From: Adineta steineri | Lineage: Eukaryota; Rotifera; Eurotatoria; Adinetida; Adinetidae | Direction: 5' to 3' | Assembly: GCA_905250115.1 (NCBI GenBank) | Contig: CAJNOI010000138.1 | Span: forward strand, 186,001 to 250,000 | DNA: 64,000 nt | Part shown: in pieces, positions 11,138 through 23,792 of the stretch | Layout: each line of letters starts with the position of its first letter | How positions within the stretch are numbered: position 1 is the first letter of the stretch | Program-made: the position numbers and the translations under genes | The notes under the pieces: generated by a model | Database searches by the model: none | What the model saw: the letters and a program-made list of their open reading frames with translations, nothing else | Told to the model about the DNA's origin: nothing

Positions 11138-14100
11138 TTAACGACGATGTTCACGTGATTTTGATCGATGTCGAGATGAAGCTTTATGACGATAATCATT
11201 TTGATAACGATGATTCCTATGAGATTTACCACCGTTATCATTAGTTTGATAAGCATTTGCTGCTGTCGTATGACGAAGAAATGCATTAATTTCTTGCTCA
11301 TACTAATAAAAAAAATTCAATAAAAAAAGATATATACACATTTATTCTAAAAATTACATCTGTTGTATTTCGAGAACGAGATGATATGGAAGATGTTGGT
11401 TGAGGAAGATACATATCCATTGGAGTTTCATATCCACCATGCATTGATAATGGTAAATTACGATGATCATATGCCATTGAATAGAAAGCACTTGGATCAT
11501 AAGCCATAGGAGGATAACCCTAAGAAAATTGAAATTATCATTTGACTCAGTGTTTTATCTAGCTTTTTTCGTCCGAGGGTGCGAAATTAACTGTCGGGAG
11601 GGCAAAAATCTATCTTCTGGGGGGGGGGGGGGGGGGGGGCCCCCCTCGGGGGGGGAAAAAACCCCCGCCCCCCCCCCCCCCGCTGGATAAATCACTGATT
11701 TGACTCATTAGATTTCATAAACAAAACTTACACCAGGTGGAAACATTCCTCCACCAAATCCAGCATATTGAGAATGACTTGCAAGTAAATGACTCATATA
11801 TTCTTCATATGTCTAAATAAAAATATAAGTTACGAAAAACAGTTTTATCTTTATATTACCCCAGTACTAATAATTTTTGCCATCGTTTTATTAACATTGT
11901 TATAGGATGGTTGATCACCATTACGATGTGTATGTTTTCGATTTGAATTATTTTTAGCACCATGGCTTGAATTGGATGATCCTAATGAAAGATAAGAAAA
12001 CTCTTGATTTATTCAAATAATTAAGTTTCAGTTATGACCTTGTGCTCAAGGATTTAATAGATTATAATAAAACAATAAGAAAATGAATCATACCTGATCG
12101 TCGTCGTCGTTTTCGTTGTAAGTCATTATTTGTACGATCTCGACTTCTTGATTGAGGACGTCTAAATTAATATTAACAAAAAAAAGTCTCTATTACAATC
12201 ATTAATCTCTTCAAATGATATTTATTATTATTATTATGTTTATCTAAACATGCATATTAAATCACTTATTTATCTTTTCAATATATATATATCTATCTAC
12301 TTCTCAATTTTCTTAATAAAAATAATGGACGGGGAGAAAAGCAAAAAGTATTTCTTGTTGTCTTATAAAAAATGACGGTATGTATATATATCAGTCTGTT
12401 AAACAGACAGAGTTCTTTTTCTTTTAAAATAATGAATGAAAGTTCTTCGATGAATAGACATGTAAAATGCTGTGCTTTTATATATCCTTTCTTTTCTTTT
12501 TTTAAAGTTCATTAGATAAAACGCCGGCTTCATATTGTGTTGTAATATTCGTATGTTATACATGACCAATGTAATGTGTTTCGCAAAAAAGAAAGGATAC
12601 CTCTATTAACCAACACCTTTTTTAAAAGTTCTATTAGTAAAGAATATAATCGCCAAATTCGTAAGACGAATATTAATTAGATAAAGAGTCACGTCTGACC
12701 TATGACGATCATAATTTGTCGATGGTTGATGTTGATAACGATTTGATGAACGACGAGATGAATTATTCGACGATGATAATGGTCGATGTTTAGTTTTCGA
12801 GGGTGAACGACGATTATGATCTTTGGATACTTGACGTTTTATTATTAATGTTGTTGATGATGACGATGATGACGAATCTAATGGTAATGATGAAGAAATA
12901 TTTGTCGGTAATGGTGAACGTGATTGTGATCGAGATGAATAACGTTTTTTATTATTTTTAGCTTTTGTTGCTATGGACATTATATCAATAGCTGGATCAG
13001 ACGGAAATAAACGACATAAAGCTTCAGCACATCGTGGTTCAATTTCCTTTTTAAAATATAAAAAAGAAAAATTATTATTTAAAATTAAATTATATATATA
13101 TAAATATAATTCTTTATATAACAATTTGACTACCTGACCATCACGTCCTATTTTAACCGGTTTGTTCTCATTCCATGAATTGAACAAATGTAATGTTTTA
13201 CTAAATGGTAAACTTCGACTATACAAAAAAAAGTAAATATAAATTGTTATTATTAATACAAAAATTACCGAGTAATCCAGTCAATATAAATAACACCTGA
13301 AAAAGCTCGATTATTCATGCCTGGTGGTAAAATCCAATTGACAGGTTGACTATCATGACGAGCTTCACATGACATACGAGCAAAACCTTGAAATGCTTTA
13401 CTTTCAGCTACAGAAAAGATTAAAATAACGTTACGATGATCCTAAATAAAATACATAAAGATTATTTTCTTTTGTTAATATATATCTACTCGAAAAGCTC
13501 GATTTAATTTAATTTCATTAGTTGGTGGTGTTGACCATACGCCCTATTAGAAAAAATGTCAAGATTATATTCAAAATAAATAAATATTTTATTACTTTAG
13601 ATTTAGCTAGTGAAATATTTTCTTCATTACCACTTTTAATTAAATAATAAACAGCATCACTAAATATATGGTGAAGTGTAGCAGGTTCTGCAGGATCTAA
13701 AATTAATTTAATCAAAACTAAAATAAATCATTCTTAAAAAAGCTTTACCAGTTGTTGCTGTTGTTGTTGTTGGAATTGTTTGTTCATGAACTGGTTGAGC
13801 CATTTCATTTTTCACTGTTATCATAAGTGTTGGTACACCCGATGATTTTCGTTGGTCATTTTCAGTGGACTCATTTTCTTGTTTTATTGTACCACTTGAA
13901 AGTTCCATTTGAATGAAATCTGGATCATTATCAATTACATCTTCATTGGAATCTATTTATCAAAAAAAACAATATTTTATACTATATTTCATATTAATAA
14001 ATTTAAAAAAAAAAAAGAAATGTTTTTTTTCTAATGTCAGTAGTTGGTTAGATGTGGTTTAGTTACTAAGAAAGAACTACCGTGTATAACAGAGTGATGA

Positions 14101-15215
14101 TTGGAACTGATGGTACTGCTACTACTCGTAACACTGGATGAAGATGAAGAGGAAGAAAGTCTTTCAGCTTTTCGACGTTCACCGTTATCATTTGAATCAT
14201 TTCTTGTATCATCACTGAAAGTAGCTTCAATTGTACTTGAACAATTATTATCAATTATTATTCGAGAGTCTGATTTATTAAGTGATGGATTAATATCTGT
14301 TGGTTCTATAATAGCAATATCATCATCATCATCATCATCGTCGTCGGCAATATTATGAACATTATTAATATTATTATTGTGATCTTGTTCTTCGTATATC
14401 TAATTAAATAATAAATATTAAAAATTCAATATAAGCACATGTTTTCTCTAACTTACTAGTTGTTCTTCAATAGATACATGTCGAATATGTTTCGATTCTA
14501 AAAATAATAATTGAAATTATTATCATATTCATCAATCAATCAATTTCTAAACATTCTGTTTTATCTTCTCGAACTTTTATTATAAGTATCAATATCTTAT
14601 CAATGGTGCCTATTTAGTTTGGATAATAAACTAATGTAAATACTTTTTATCATAGTTAGATTGAAGAGAACTACAAAATTTTTGAATATTAATCGATGGA
14701 CATGTTACATCTTGGTTGTCATATGTTACATATGCAATTTTGATTATATAATAAATTGTACATAGCAACGGTTGTCTCGCTAATAAATGACAGGTAGAAA
14801 TGAAGCAAGCGCAGACGAATTGATCTTATCTCATCATAGTTGTTATACGCAAAACATTGAATAAAGAAGAAAGTTTCGCTTTTTTCTCAGTAAAAATATA
14901 CACAATTAGAACTAAAATACTTTTCAAACATCAAAACACTTCTCAAAAGATCTTTTGTATCGTTCATATTCAACAAAACTAATGTAAATAATTCTGACTA
15001 GTTCGAAATTCATCGAGCAATCGAGAATATACGAACTTTACTCGGAAAAATATTTCTCAATTTGTTCTTAATTGATAAAATATACATACTTGATGTTGAT
15101 GAAAAATCATCTGCATCACTTTCTGCACAAACAAGATCGAGTTCAACTAGATAAAAAGAAATTTAATGACGTATAATACACAGAAGATCTATCAAAACTT
15201 ACCACCTCCAGACAT
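11138..15215 (-). CDS. YTHDC1: YTHDC1-type nuclear m6A RNA reader
   Basis: Spliced minus-strand gene of about 15 exons, from ATG at 15215 (MSGG, donor after 15203) to TAA at 11140-11138. The N-terminal part is acidic (a run of nine Asp) and Ser-rich. The YTH domain spans exons between about 13700 and 12950: [20 protein letters not shown], then [71 protein letters not shown]. The two Trp of the m6A cage known from human YTHDC1 (in KGVWS and in PVNW) are kept. The C-terminal part is rich in Arg, Ser and Tyr, with SYNNV...TYEEYM like the YTHDC1 tail, and ends KSREHRR. YTHDC1 binds m6A in nuclear RNA and affects splicing and export. Its start is about 380 bases from RPS4 on the other strand. An AG lies directly before the ATG. 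One intron carries a hAT MITE (11548-11697). Confidence 0.92.
11548..11697. mobile_element. hAT-type MITE inside a YTHDC1 intron
   Basis: A 150-bp element starts CAGTGTTTTATCTAGC and ends with GCTGGATAAATCACTG, so the terminal inverted repeats match at 14 of 16 positions and begin with the CAGTG typical of hAT elements. Both sides carry the identical 8-bp duplication ATTTGACT (11540-11547 and 11698-11705), the hAT target-site length. The interior holds long G and C homopolymers (about 11622-11681), quite unlike the surrounding AT-rich intron. No coding capacity. Confidence 0.85.
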
Positions 15216-15595
15216 CTATTTAGGTATATAGATTTTAATAAAATATCGATTGGAAAGAAAGTAAAAGGAAAGAACAAAATAACCATATTTATTTTCGATT
15301 TTAAAAGCCTCTACACTCACCTATATAACACACTTATGCACTTACAAAAATTCATATTAATTAGATTTCGATTTATTACTTCTTAACATGAAATATTTTA
15401 GTAAATTATATTATTTCTTAATTAAAATAATCAAGAATTCAAATGAAATTTTAGTTTAATAGAATGCAAACATTGATTGGTTAAAATATTTGCTTTAGAT
15501 TTTTACATAAAATACTGATTTTCCATGTTTTTACTTTGCTTTGAATTTTTTTAGATCGTAAGAAAGATCTTGATCTTTATTAACAACAAAAAAAC
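15216..15595. promoter_or_regulatory. Divergent promoter region between YTHDC1 and RPS4
   Basis: The two start codons point away from each other across 380 bases. The space is AT-rich. A T-rich stretch ending in TTTTTTTAG lies about 45 bases before the RPS4 start and could be a cis or trans splice acceptor. Shared promoter use is inference from the arrangement. Confidence 0.45.
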
Positions 15596-16753
15596 ATGGG
15601 TGTAAGAATTTATTAATATTCATCATTCGAAATATTTTTATTTTTCAAAAAATATTTTTAGTATCGTGGTATTCGTAAACATTTAAAACGACTTCATGCA
15701 CCAAAACATTGGATGCTTGATAAATTGGGTGGTACATTTGCACCAAAACCATCCGCTGGTCCACATAAAACACGTGAATGTTTACCATTGATTATCTTCT
15801 TACGTAATCGATTGAAATATGCATTAACATATGTGGAAGCCAGAAAAATCTGTAAACAACGTCTTATTCAAATCGATGGACGTGTACGAACAGATTTTCT
15901 TTTTCCAGCTGGTTTTATGGGTTTGTTCTTATATTTAAATAAAATAGGCATTTTACTAATTAAAATAATTTTTTTAATAGATGTTATCACTATTGAAAAA
16001 ACAGGCGAACATTTTCGTTTGATTTATGACGTTAAAGGTCGATTCATTGTTCATCGTATTACCGCTGAAGAAGCTAAAGTAAGTGTTTAACATGATATTT
16101 GAATATTGTCTTACTGTTATGGAATATGTTTCAATACGAGTATAACTAATTAGAATATTATAATTCTTTATTAAAATTCAAAACAATATTTCTAATTTGA
16201 TTTTTATTTAGTATAAATTATGTAAAGTCAAAGCATTATGTATGGGTCCAAAGAAAGTACCATATTTACTCACACATGATGCACGAACAATTCGTTATCC
16301 TGATCCACATATTAAAGCAAATGATACCATCCGAATTGATATTGCTACTGGAAAAATTCTCGAGAGCATTAAATTTGATACAGGTATTTTGTAAAATTTA
16401 ATTTTCGTTTATAATATATATATATCATTTTCGTATTTAGGTAATATTGTTATGATTACTGGTGGACACAATTTGGGTCGTGTTGGTATCATTCAATCAC
16501 GTGAACGTCATCCAGGTTCATTTGATATTGTTCATGTTAAAGATGCAAATGGACATACATTCGCTACTCGGTATAGAAAATCTAAGAAATGATTTGTTTT
16601 TTTTTAACATTTTGTTCATTTTACTTTAGTTTGGCTTATGTATTTATCATTGGTAAAGGTCAAAAATCTTGGGTATCATTACCAAGCAGCAAAGGTTTAC
16701 GTTTATCAGTTGCAGAAGAACGTGATCGACGGCTCGCCGGCAAAACTAATTAA
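15596..16753 (+). CDS. RPS4: 40S ribosomal protein S4 (eS4)
   Basis: Six exons join in frame: 15596-15601, 15662-15920, 15981-16078, 16212-16383, 16441-16570, 16630-16753, giving 262 residues (human RPS4X 263). The first exon holds only Met-Gly. Family sequence is clear throughout: [40 protein letters not shown], the S4 RNA-binding segment around [26 protein letters not shown], and the KOW segment [20 protein letters not shown]. The protein ends with [12 protein letters not shown]. It is a structural part of the small ribosomal subunit. Introns are 57-133 bases. AATAAA at 16871-16876 is the likely polyadenylation signal. Most animals have the motif MARGPKKHLKR; here the start reads [12 protein letters not shown]. 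Confidence 0.97.
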
Positions 16754-19700
16754 ATATCAACAGTATTCTAACATCATACAAGACAAATTAGAAAGACCAA
16801 ACAAAATATGATGTTTTTCGTTTGTTGTTTGTGTTCTATACTAGATGATTTCTGCCGTTGATAAATGAATAATAAAAAGAACAGACCGACAAAATTCTTT
16901 CAATTCTTTTTACAAAAATCATTTAAATATGAAATCATAATAGATTAGAAAACTAAATAATACTTTAATTTTGTTTATTAATAGTTACAGATCCAAATGA
17001 ACATGAAAATATATCTTTTGACCTGATTGAAAGATTAATTAAATCATTGAATTTATATAGTGAAGTGTTAACTTATACATAAGTCAAATTCCGGAAAGCA
17101 TACGACTTTCTAACCCTTTAAATAGCAGCGTACCTTATAAGGCACACTTCTTTAGAATTTAATAAATTCTGAATAAACCACGAATGTAAAACAATATCGA
17201 AGTGTACTTGTCACTGTGACATAGAGGACACTTCGATACGTACATCTATATGATACTCAGCACTTGAATAGGGCGAAACAATCAGTAAGCCTGACAGGTT
17301 TTTGGAACACAGCCTCTATATTCAAAAAAACTTCTTAGTCATTCCCGTAGGGGAGTATAGGTATGGATCGAAAATGACTTCAAAGGTTTTTTAAAAGGTT
17401 TCAATGGAAATATTTACAATACACAATACACATGTTAAATATAGCGTCTCAACAAAATTTCATCCATTGGCTGAGCCATGATACTGAAAGGGTTAAACTA
17501 CAAAATCAATCGATGTTCGTTTTTGCAACTAGATAATAATCTCAAATATTGATATTGAGCGATAAGGTAGTTCCTAGGGAATAAAATACCTGAAACGATT
17601 GAATATTTTAAATATCATATTGAAAATCAGAAGCTATCAAACAGCAATGACCTAGATAGATTTATATACAAGATATAGAACAATATTGATTTGAACGTTC
17701 AAAATAATTTGATGCAAGCGATAAAAGTATGATATCTAGCTTTGATTGAAATGAAGAGAAAAAGACAATCAACTATTGTTTATAATACTTCTACACATTT
17801 TATCATATCTTATTTAGTTTTTTTCGATTCATCACTTTTATTTTGAAAAACATCGAAAATACCAAAGCGAAAGACTTTTGCAGCGTATAGAACATCAATA
17901 GATAATTGACAAAAACATCAATGTTGTGTAAATTTATGGTCAATAGTCAAGTCATGTAATCTTTACAGATAGCAGCTTGCGATAAATATAGACTTTTTAG
18001 ATTAAGATAAATTCAAAGTTGTATATATCGTTTCATTGTACAGATCAATTTATGCAATACATCAAAACTTTTGTATATTGACAATGAATAAGCGTAGCGC
18101 TCGTTTATTTCACACCAGATGGTTATTAAACATTTTCTTCACTTTTATAAGTTAAACTCACACATCCATTGATCATTATTAGCATCCTAGACAAATTCTT
18201 TCTCATTATTTCATTCATCAATAAAACCAATTAAAAATTTGTCTTTTGAAAATCAAATAAGAAAGCAAATGGCATATTTTGCCAAGTAAATATCTGTTTC
18301 GGACAAATTACAATTTATCATTATACCTATACTGTGACATATGAGAAAAATTAAATACGTTTTGTCTAAATGCGCCGTAAAAAACAAGTCGTTTTCTCAT
18401 GTTTTTGAATTCATCGTAACTTTCGAACATTAGGTCACTCATTGATCATTTTAAATATGATAATATATCAGTCAAATTTAAAGAACTTTGAATCATTCAA
18501 ATCCATGATTGTCTAGACATATGAAAATAAATTTCTGTACACTTTCATAATGCGTTACTTTTCTTTGAACAAGACATGATAATGTGTAAATATATAAAAG
18601 CTTTCTCACATCAATAAAAGTAAAATTATGATTATTGTTTAAAAGTATTCTATGTAATGAAACTTGATTATTTTGCTCTTACATATCGATCGACATGAAG
18701 ATGAAAGCTTGTTAATTTAATGCATTTACACTTTATTTCATTTATATTTTCGACAACAGAAATGTTTGATATTAATCACACAACAATTATTCTAAAGTAA
18801 AAATAAACATTAACCTTGATCGTTTCTGTCAATCGTACTAAAATAAAACAAATGTTATATATCATCTTATGATCATTGATATCCATTTCTAAGTTTAATG
18901 TTCATTGTCATTTTAACATCGAAACGATAATGATGACATAATATACAATATCATTGCAAGGTCAAGTTATATATATAAACAGTGAGTATTTAGAAACATT
19001 CTATTTTATTTCTCATTGCAATAGCTCCCGTTAAAAGTTCTCGGTTTTTATTTCACACATGTACAAACCACATGAGTTTTATGCGCATCATTCACGATAG
19101 TATTGCATCTATCCATATAGAAAATGAATGAGTACTGAAGGTAGCGGTGAGAACAAAAAAGAAAAAATTTTCTTCGCTTCATTGAGCATGACCATCGTAT
19201 ATACGAACTCATTGTGCGATGGTCAGTGTCTCCCCGGTACAATGACCAACAAATGTATATAAACGTGAGGTTGAAAAATGAAGATAAACGTTTTTTTGCG
19301 TGCGATAATCGATGGGGCGCATCTTACATAGACAAATATTTATGCAGGCACCTGTATACACGCATATATACATACATATACATACATATACTTAAAAATG
19401 AGACGAGTAGAAGAAAGAGACAAAACTCTCTCTCTCTCTCTTGCTCGCTCTTTGTCTATCTATAGAACAAAGAACAAAAATTCTTTACTGTTCATTTACG
19501 TGTGACCGTTCAATATATTTCTATCGTTCTTTCTTTTATACGATATTTTTTTTTTTCGATTTTTTTTCCTCATTTATTCAAAGTTAGTGAAGCAATTATT
19601 AGAACAAACAATTCAATCGTATGTCTCGACGTTCTCATCTATGTCACATCTACACACTTCGATGAATTAAAATTAGTGATAAATAAGAAACTTATACATA

Positions 19701-19865
19701 GAAGTTTATGCGGAGCGGCTTACCCCCATTTTATCACTCAATAATTATGAATATTTTTGTTATTATTATCGTCAACTGAAATTGCGCGAAAGATCTCTGC
19801 CGTATTCAAAGAAAATTCTTTAAAAATATATTTTAAAGGTAAACAACATATTCTTATTTTATAAA
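16754..19865. other. Intergenic region with one MITE-like repeat
   Basis: About 3.1 kb of AT-rich sequence. I see a piggyBac-like repeat (17114-17492), a microsatellite of CATA units at about 19361-19395, and a CT run near 19425-19440. The short open frames at 19048-19744 are not supported by domains, splice structure or composition. Confidence 0.5.
17114..17492. mobile_element. piggyBac-like MITE candidate
   Basis: A 379-bp segment starts CCCTTT and ends AAAGGG. It is preceded by CTAA (17110-17113) and followed by TTAA (17493-17496), where piggyBac elements have a TTAA duplication. The next bases also resemble each other (AAATAGCAGC against CAGTATCATGG). An internal hairpin joins CGAAGTGT with ACACTTCG near 17198-17240. 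No coding capacity. The imperfect left TTAA and short repeats leave doubt. Confidence 0.4.
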
Positions 19866-22800
19866 ATGTATCAATGTATAATACCACCACGAATATTTCT
19901 TGCTGTTGGCGTTGGCCTTCTTATCGTTAGTCTTGTACTTGGTTGGATATCATTTTCAGTACCGGATTGGTTACAGTTTCATGAACGTATTAGTTCAAAA
20001 AATCTTACGACGATAGAAAATAATTTGGATGATGATACTCGAATTGAATTTAAAAAATTTGGTCTTTGGTATAAATGTACTTTTTCAACGGAAACAAATG
20101 ATTTTCTTTGTTTACTATGGAATAAAGATGCACCAAGTAAAATTTTATTTGAAATTCTTTTATATATTTATTAATTTATTAAAAGGTTTTGTTCGAGTTG
20201 CTCAAGTACTTATACCATTTGGTTTATCATTAGGATGTCTTTCACTGTTAGCGGCTGTTATTGGTTTTATGTCGAGAAGGACTTTTGTAACTGCTGTATT
20301 GTTTTCAGCATTATTTGCTTTCTTAAGTTGTAAGTATAGACAAATTTTTGCCTTTTAATAAAAATGTGTGAAAATATTAATCGAAATAAGATAAAAGTTG
20401 ATTAAATTTTGAATAAGAAATGAAATATCGATCATTATAATTTCGTTTTATTTTTTTAATTCGATTTTATTTCGAAGAAGTATATTTAAAAACGATCTAT
20501 TATTTTGAAATATATATATAAATGTCATTCGTAATCAAAAATCGATTGAAGTTATTATTATGGATTTGATACGATATTTTTGAGATCTATTAAAATAAAT
20601 AAAACTCCTTCTTTTTTTTCGTTCGCTCTACATACATATACATACATATACATATATATATGTATACGTAACTATTGCAATAAATCAAACAATGATTGCA
20701 TCTAGAATATATAGATATAAAAGCGATGACTCTAGATAAGAAGTAGTTAATTTTAGTTGTGTTGATTGATGAAATAAAACTAACGTGACGTGATTGAACC
20801 CCAAAGGTAGTATTGCTTTATATCGAAGGCAATATATATGTATAGGACTGTTGGCAATCGAAGTCGGGAGATTTCGAAGAATATTTATAGAAAATGATTC
20901 AATATTTTATGATAGACCAAGATTTTTATTAGGATTGTGAAATAGTAAAGTTATATAAGATCAAAAGTAAAAATAGAGATTTATTTAAATAGAGAAAAAT
21001 ATTCGTATTTACTATCTCATCTTTTTCTCGATAAAAAATGAAAACTGGATCATTTTATAGTAAACGAAGTGTTTCGGAAATATTTATTAGATGCATTTCT
21101 GTTTGCCTGTTCAGAATAAATATTCTTCTTCTACCTTGACAGGGGCGTAGCGACGAGGGGGCGCGTGGGGTGTCACGCTCCTCATGCCTTGGAAAGTTTT
21201 TGTTTTTTTTTGGTCAATAAAATCAAAAACATGGGTTTTTACGTGTTTTTTGGTGTTAGATTTAAGCAAAAAGAGTGTTGCGCCCCCTGCCTTTAGAACT
21301 TGAACTACTAAACTTTTGCGCCCCCCCCCTACCTTGGAGACCTCGCTACGCTCCTGTGTCTTGATGATATAATAGTTTATAGTCAATGAAATAAATATAT
21401 TCATATAGGAAGTGTCTCTTTTTTTCTGTTGTTTATGAACATGAGACCTTTCGATTTTTAATTTATTTATTTTAGTTATATTTACAACAATTGGTATGAC
21501 TGTATTTGCAACAGAATCAATAGTTTATGTTGAACGTTTACGTTTAAATAATAATGATAACCCTCGCCGTTGGGGCATGTGGCTAATTACTCCGAATATT
21601 GTTTTATCCTTTCTTGCTTCTCTTTGTTTTATTTTTGCTTCAATATTTAATTGGTGTGATTATCGTAGTATGCAAGTTACAGGAATTCTTAGTCATTCAG
21701 TGGATAAATATGCTGGAAGTGTTTTTAAAGCACCATCTGAAAGGTATTTCGAAATTATTTTCAGATAAAATGCAATCTCTTTTGTTTTTGATTTTTCTAA
21801 GTAGTAACATGACATCAGGATTAAAAAAGCAACAACAACAGTATCTTCATCCACAACATTTACCTGGTCATGATTATCCAAATACTTGTTATCAAATAAA
21901 TGGTACAAATAATAATAATAATCAAAATCCATTAGGTTATCCTCCACCACCAAGTTACGGTGCTCCAATACAACAAAATGGAAGTAATGGTGCATATAAT
22001 CCAACATTTCAAAATTCTGCAGGATTATTTGCATATTCAAGACCATCAAGTCCAATATATCCACATTCAAATGTAAGTTATAAATAATAAAAAAGAATTT
22101 TATGTTTTAGTCTAAACTTTTCGAAATATTTGTAGTCTGATCCTTATCATCATCGACATTTAATGACTGAAGTAAGTTCTTAACATATATTCATATAATA
22201 TATATGTATTAAAATTGTGATTTTAATAGAGTTCTGAAATGGATGAATTACCTCATATGAGTCGTTCACGTCGTCGTTCTCGTCATCGTTCAAGTTATCG
22301 ATCAAGATCTCATAGTCCACGCGATAATACATCTGGTAAAATTAATGCCCAAGAACATAATAATACAAAGCAACCTCAATTTATTCCAATACCTGTTCCT
22401 TATTATCAACCTCAAATGCAAGCACCAACTCAACAATCAACACAACCAATAATACAAACACCTCATACACCATCAAACAATCCAAGTAACAATAATAATA
22501 ATAATAACAATACCAATAAACAACCAATGACGTATGTTATTCAACAACCATTAAAACAACAATTTGTTGAAGAAATCATTCAATCAGCAGTAATATTTAA
22601 AAGAAGAAAAAAAAAATCTTATTCTATTTTTTATTTATTTAGCCAAAAGCAACTAATATGTTAACATATGGTTCTGGACAACCATCACTAGTAGTTTCAA
22701 ATCCAACTCAACCTGTGTATACAATTGCTTATCGTGCAAATAATGGTGGCAGTGTACTATCAAATATATTAACCGGACCAGCAGCAAGTACATATGTTAC

Positions 22801-23002
22801 AGCAACAAGAAATCAATTTGCAGCAAATCATTCACCACCATGTGATTCTGATAATAGTGTTAAAGACTATCGAGTTTTGCCAAGACGACATCATTCCAAA
22901 AAGGTTTTGTATACAAACATATTCAATGATATCTCTATATGTATATATAATTTCATATTTTAGCTTAATACTAATGAAGCATGGACATGGCGTAAACTGT
23001 GA
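19866..23002 (+). CDS. Claudin/PMP22-like four-pass protein with long cytoplasmic tail
   Basis: Eight exons close in frame (19866-20136, 20186-20329, 21476-21743, 21802-22072, 22136-22171, 22230-22589, 22643-22903, 22964-23002), giving 549 residues. Four hydrophobic segments lie in the first three exons: about residues 10-30, then LIPFGLSLGCLSLLAAVIGF, TAVLFSALFAFLS with IFTTIGMTVFA, and ITPNIVLSFLASLCFIFASI. The first loop holds the claudin-type signature: W35, GLW at 66-68, C71 and C82. About 320 further residues form a tail rich in Gln, Asn, Pro and Tyr with an SR-type stretch (SRSRRRSRHRSSYRSRSHS), ending TWRKL. Claudins and relatives act in junctions or as channel subunits (stargazin type); which applies here is unclear. 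Tail length is far beyond ordinary claudins. AATAAA at 23017-23022. Intron 2 (20330-21475) holds a hAT MITE. Confidence 0.82.
21140..21356. mobile_element. hAT-type MITE in claudin-like gene intron
   Basis: A 217-bp element starts CAGGGGCGTAGCGA and ends TCGCTACGCTCCTG, matching at 13 of 14 terminal positions. The flanks TACCTTGA (21132-21139) and TGTCTTGA (21357-21364) agree at 6 of 8 bases, fitting an aged 8-bp hAT target duplication. The ends are GC-rich against an AT-rich intron. No coding capacity. Confidence 0.75.
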
Positions 23003-23792
23003 TAGAATTTTTGGCAATAAAACAAAACATATACATAAATAATATTGAAAAAAATGTTATTTATTCCTTTATCTTGTCCGAACTACAATACTTTTAATTG
23101 AGAGTAATGCTTTTTTATAATTGTTCTTATTTCAATACGTTTTTTTTTTTCGTTTTTATCTTTTTTTTTGGTTTGTTTTATTTGTGTTCTTTCGTTATAT
23201 TGTGAATACTTTCATTGTGGTTTGTCTGTTTCATATAAGAAGTTATCTTCTTTGATTTGTTCTGAAAGTTCTCGTCGTTTATTATTTCTTTCTCTTTGTG
23301 CAAATTATTGCAGAATAGATAAATATATACATGCATACATGGAAAAAGAAATACGACACCCATGCCTGTTACATATTCTGATAAACGTAGGATGATGATC
23401 ATTAACCCCATTTTTCTCGAAGAAATGATGTAATAAACAGGCAAGAATTCTCTATTTTTCTTGTTCTATAGATTCGTCTTCTGCTTTCAACAGATATATA
23501 TGTGCTAGAGAGACAGAGAGGAAGAAAAAGATATAATGGTATCATAAGGAAGAAAAAGAGAATATAAAAAGGTTGTTTGTTGCTATAACTATAATTTTTT
23601 TTCTCTTTCCTATATTATATGGACAAGATTGTAGTAACTGTACTTATATAACTATCCTTTGTAAGTACAAACTTACTGGATACTTCTTATTAATTTACTA
23701 GTACCCTCGAATTGTTGCGGTTATATCCTTATATATATATATAATATATAGACATAGATTTATTACACAAACAAACTTCTTTAAAACTGCAA
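23003..23792. other. Intergenic spacer
   Basis: Holds the polyadenylation signal of the claudin-like gene and upstream sequence of the LicD-like gene. T-rich and AT-repeat tracts are present (TATATATATATA near 23730-23745). No gene seen. Confidence 0.6.

Noticed and set aside
14101-14358. Plus-strand frame rich in Ser and Leu
   Set aside because: It is the antisense shadow of the acidic Ser-rich exon of YTHDC1.
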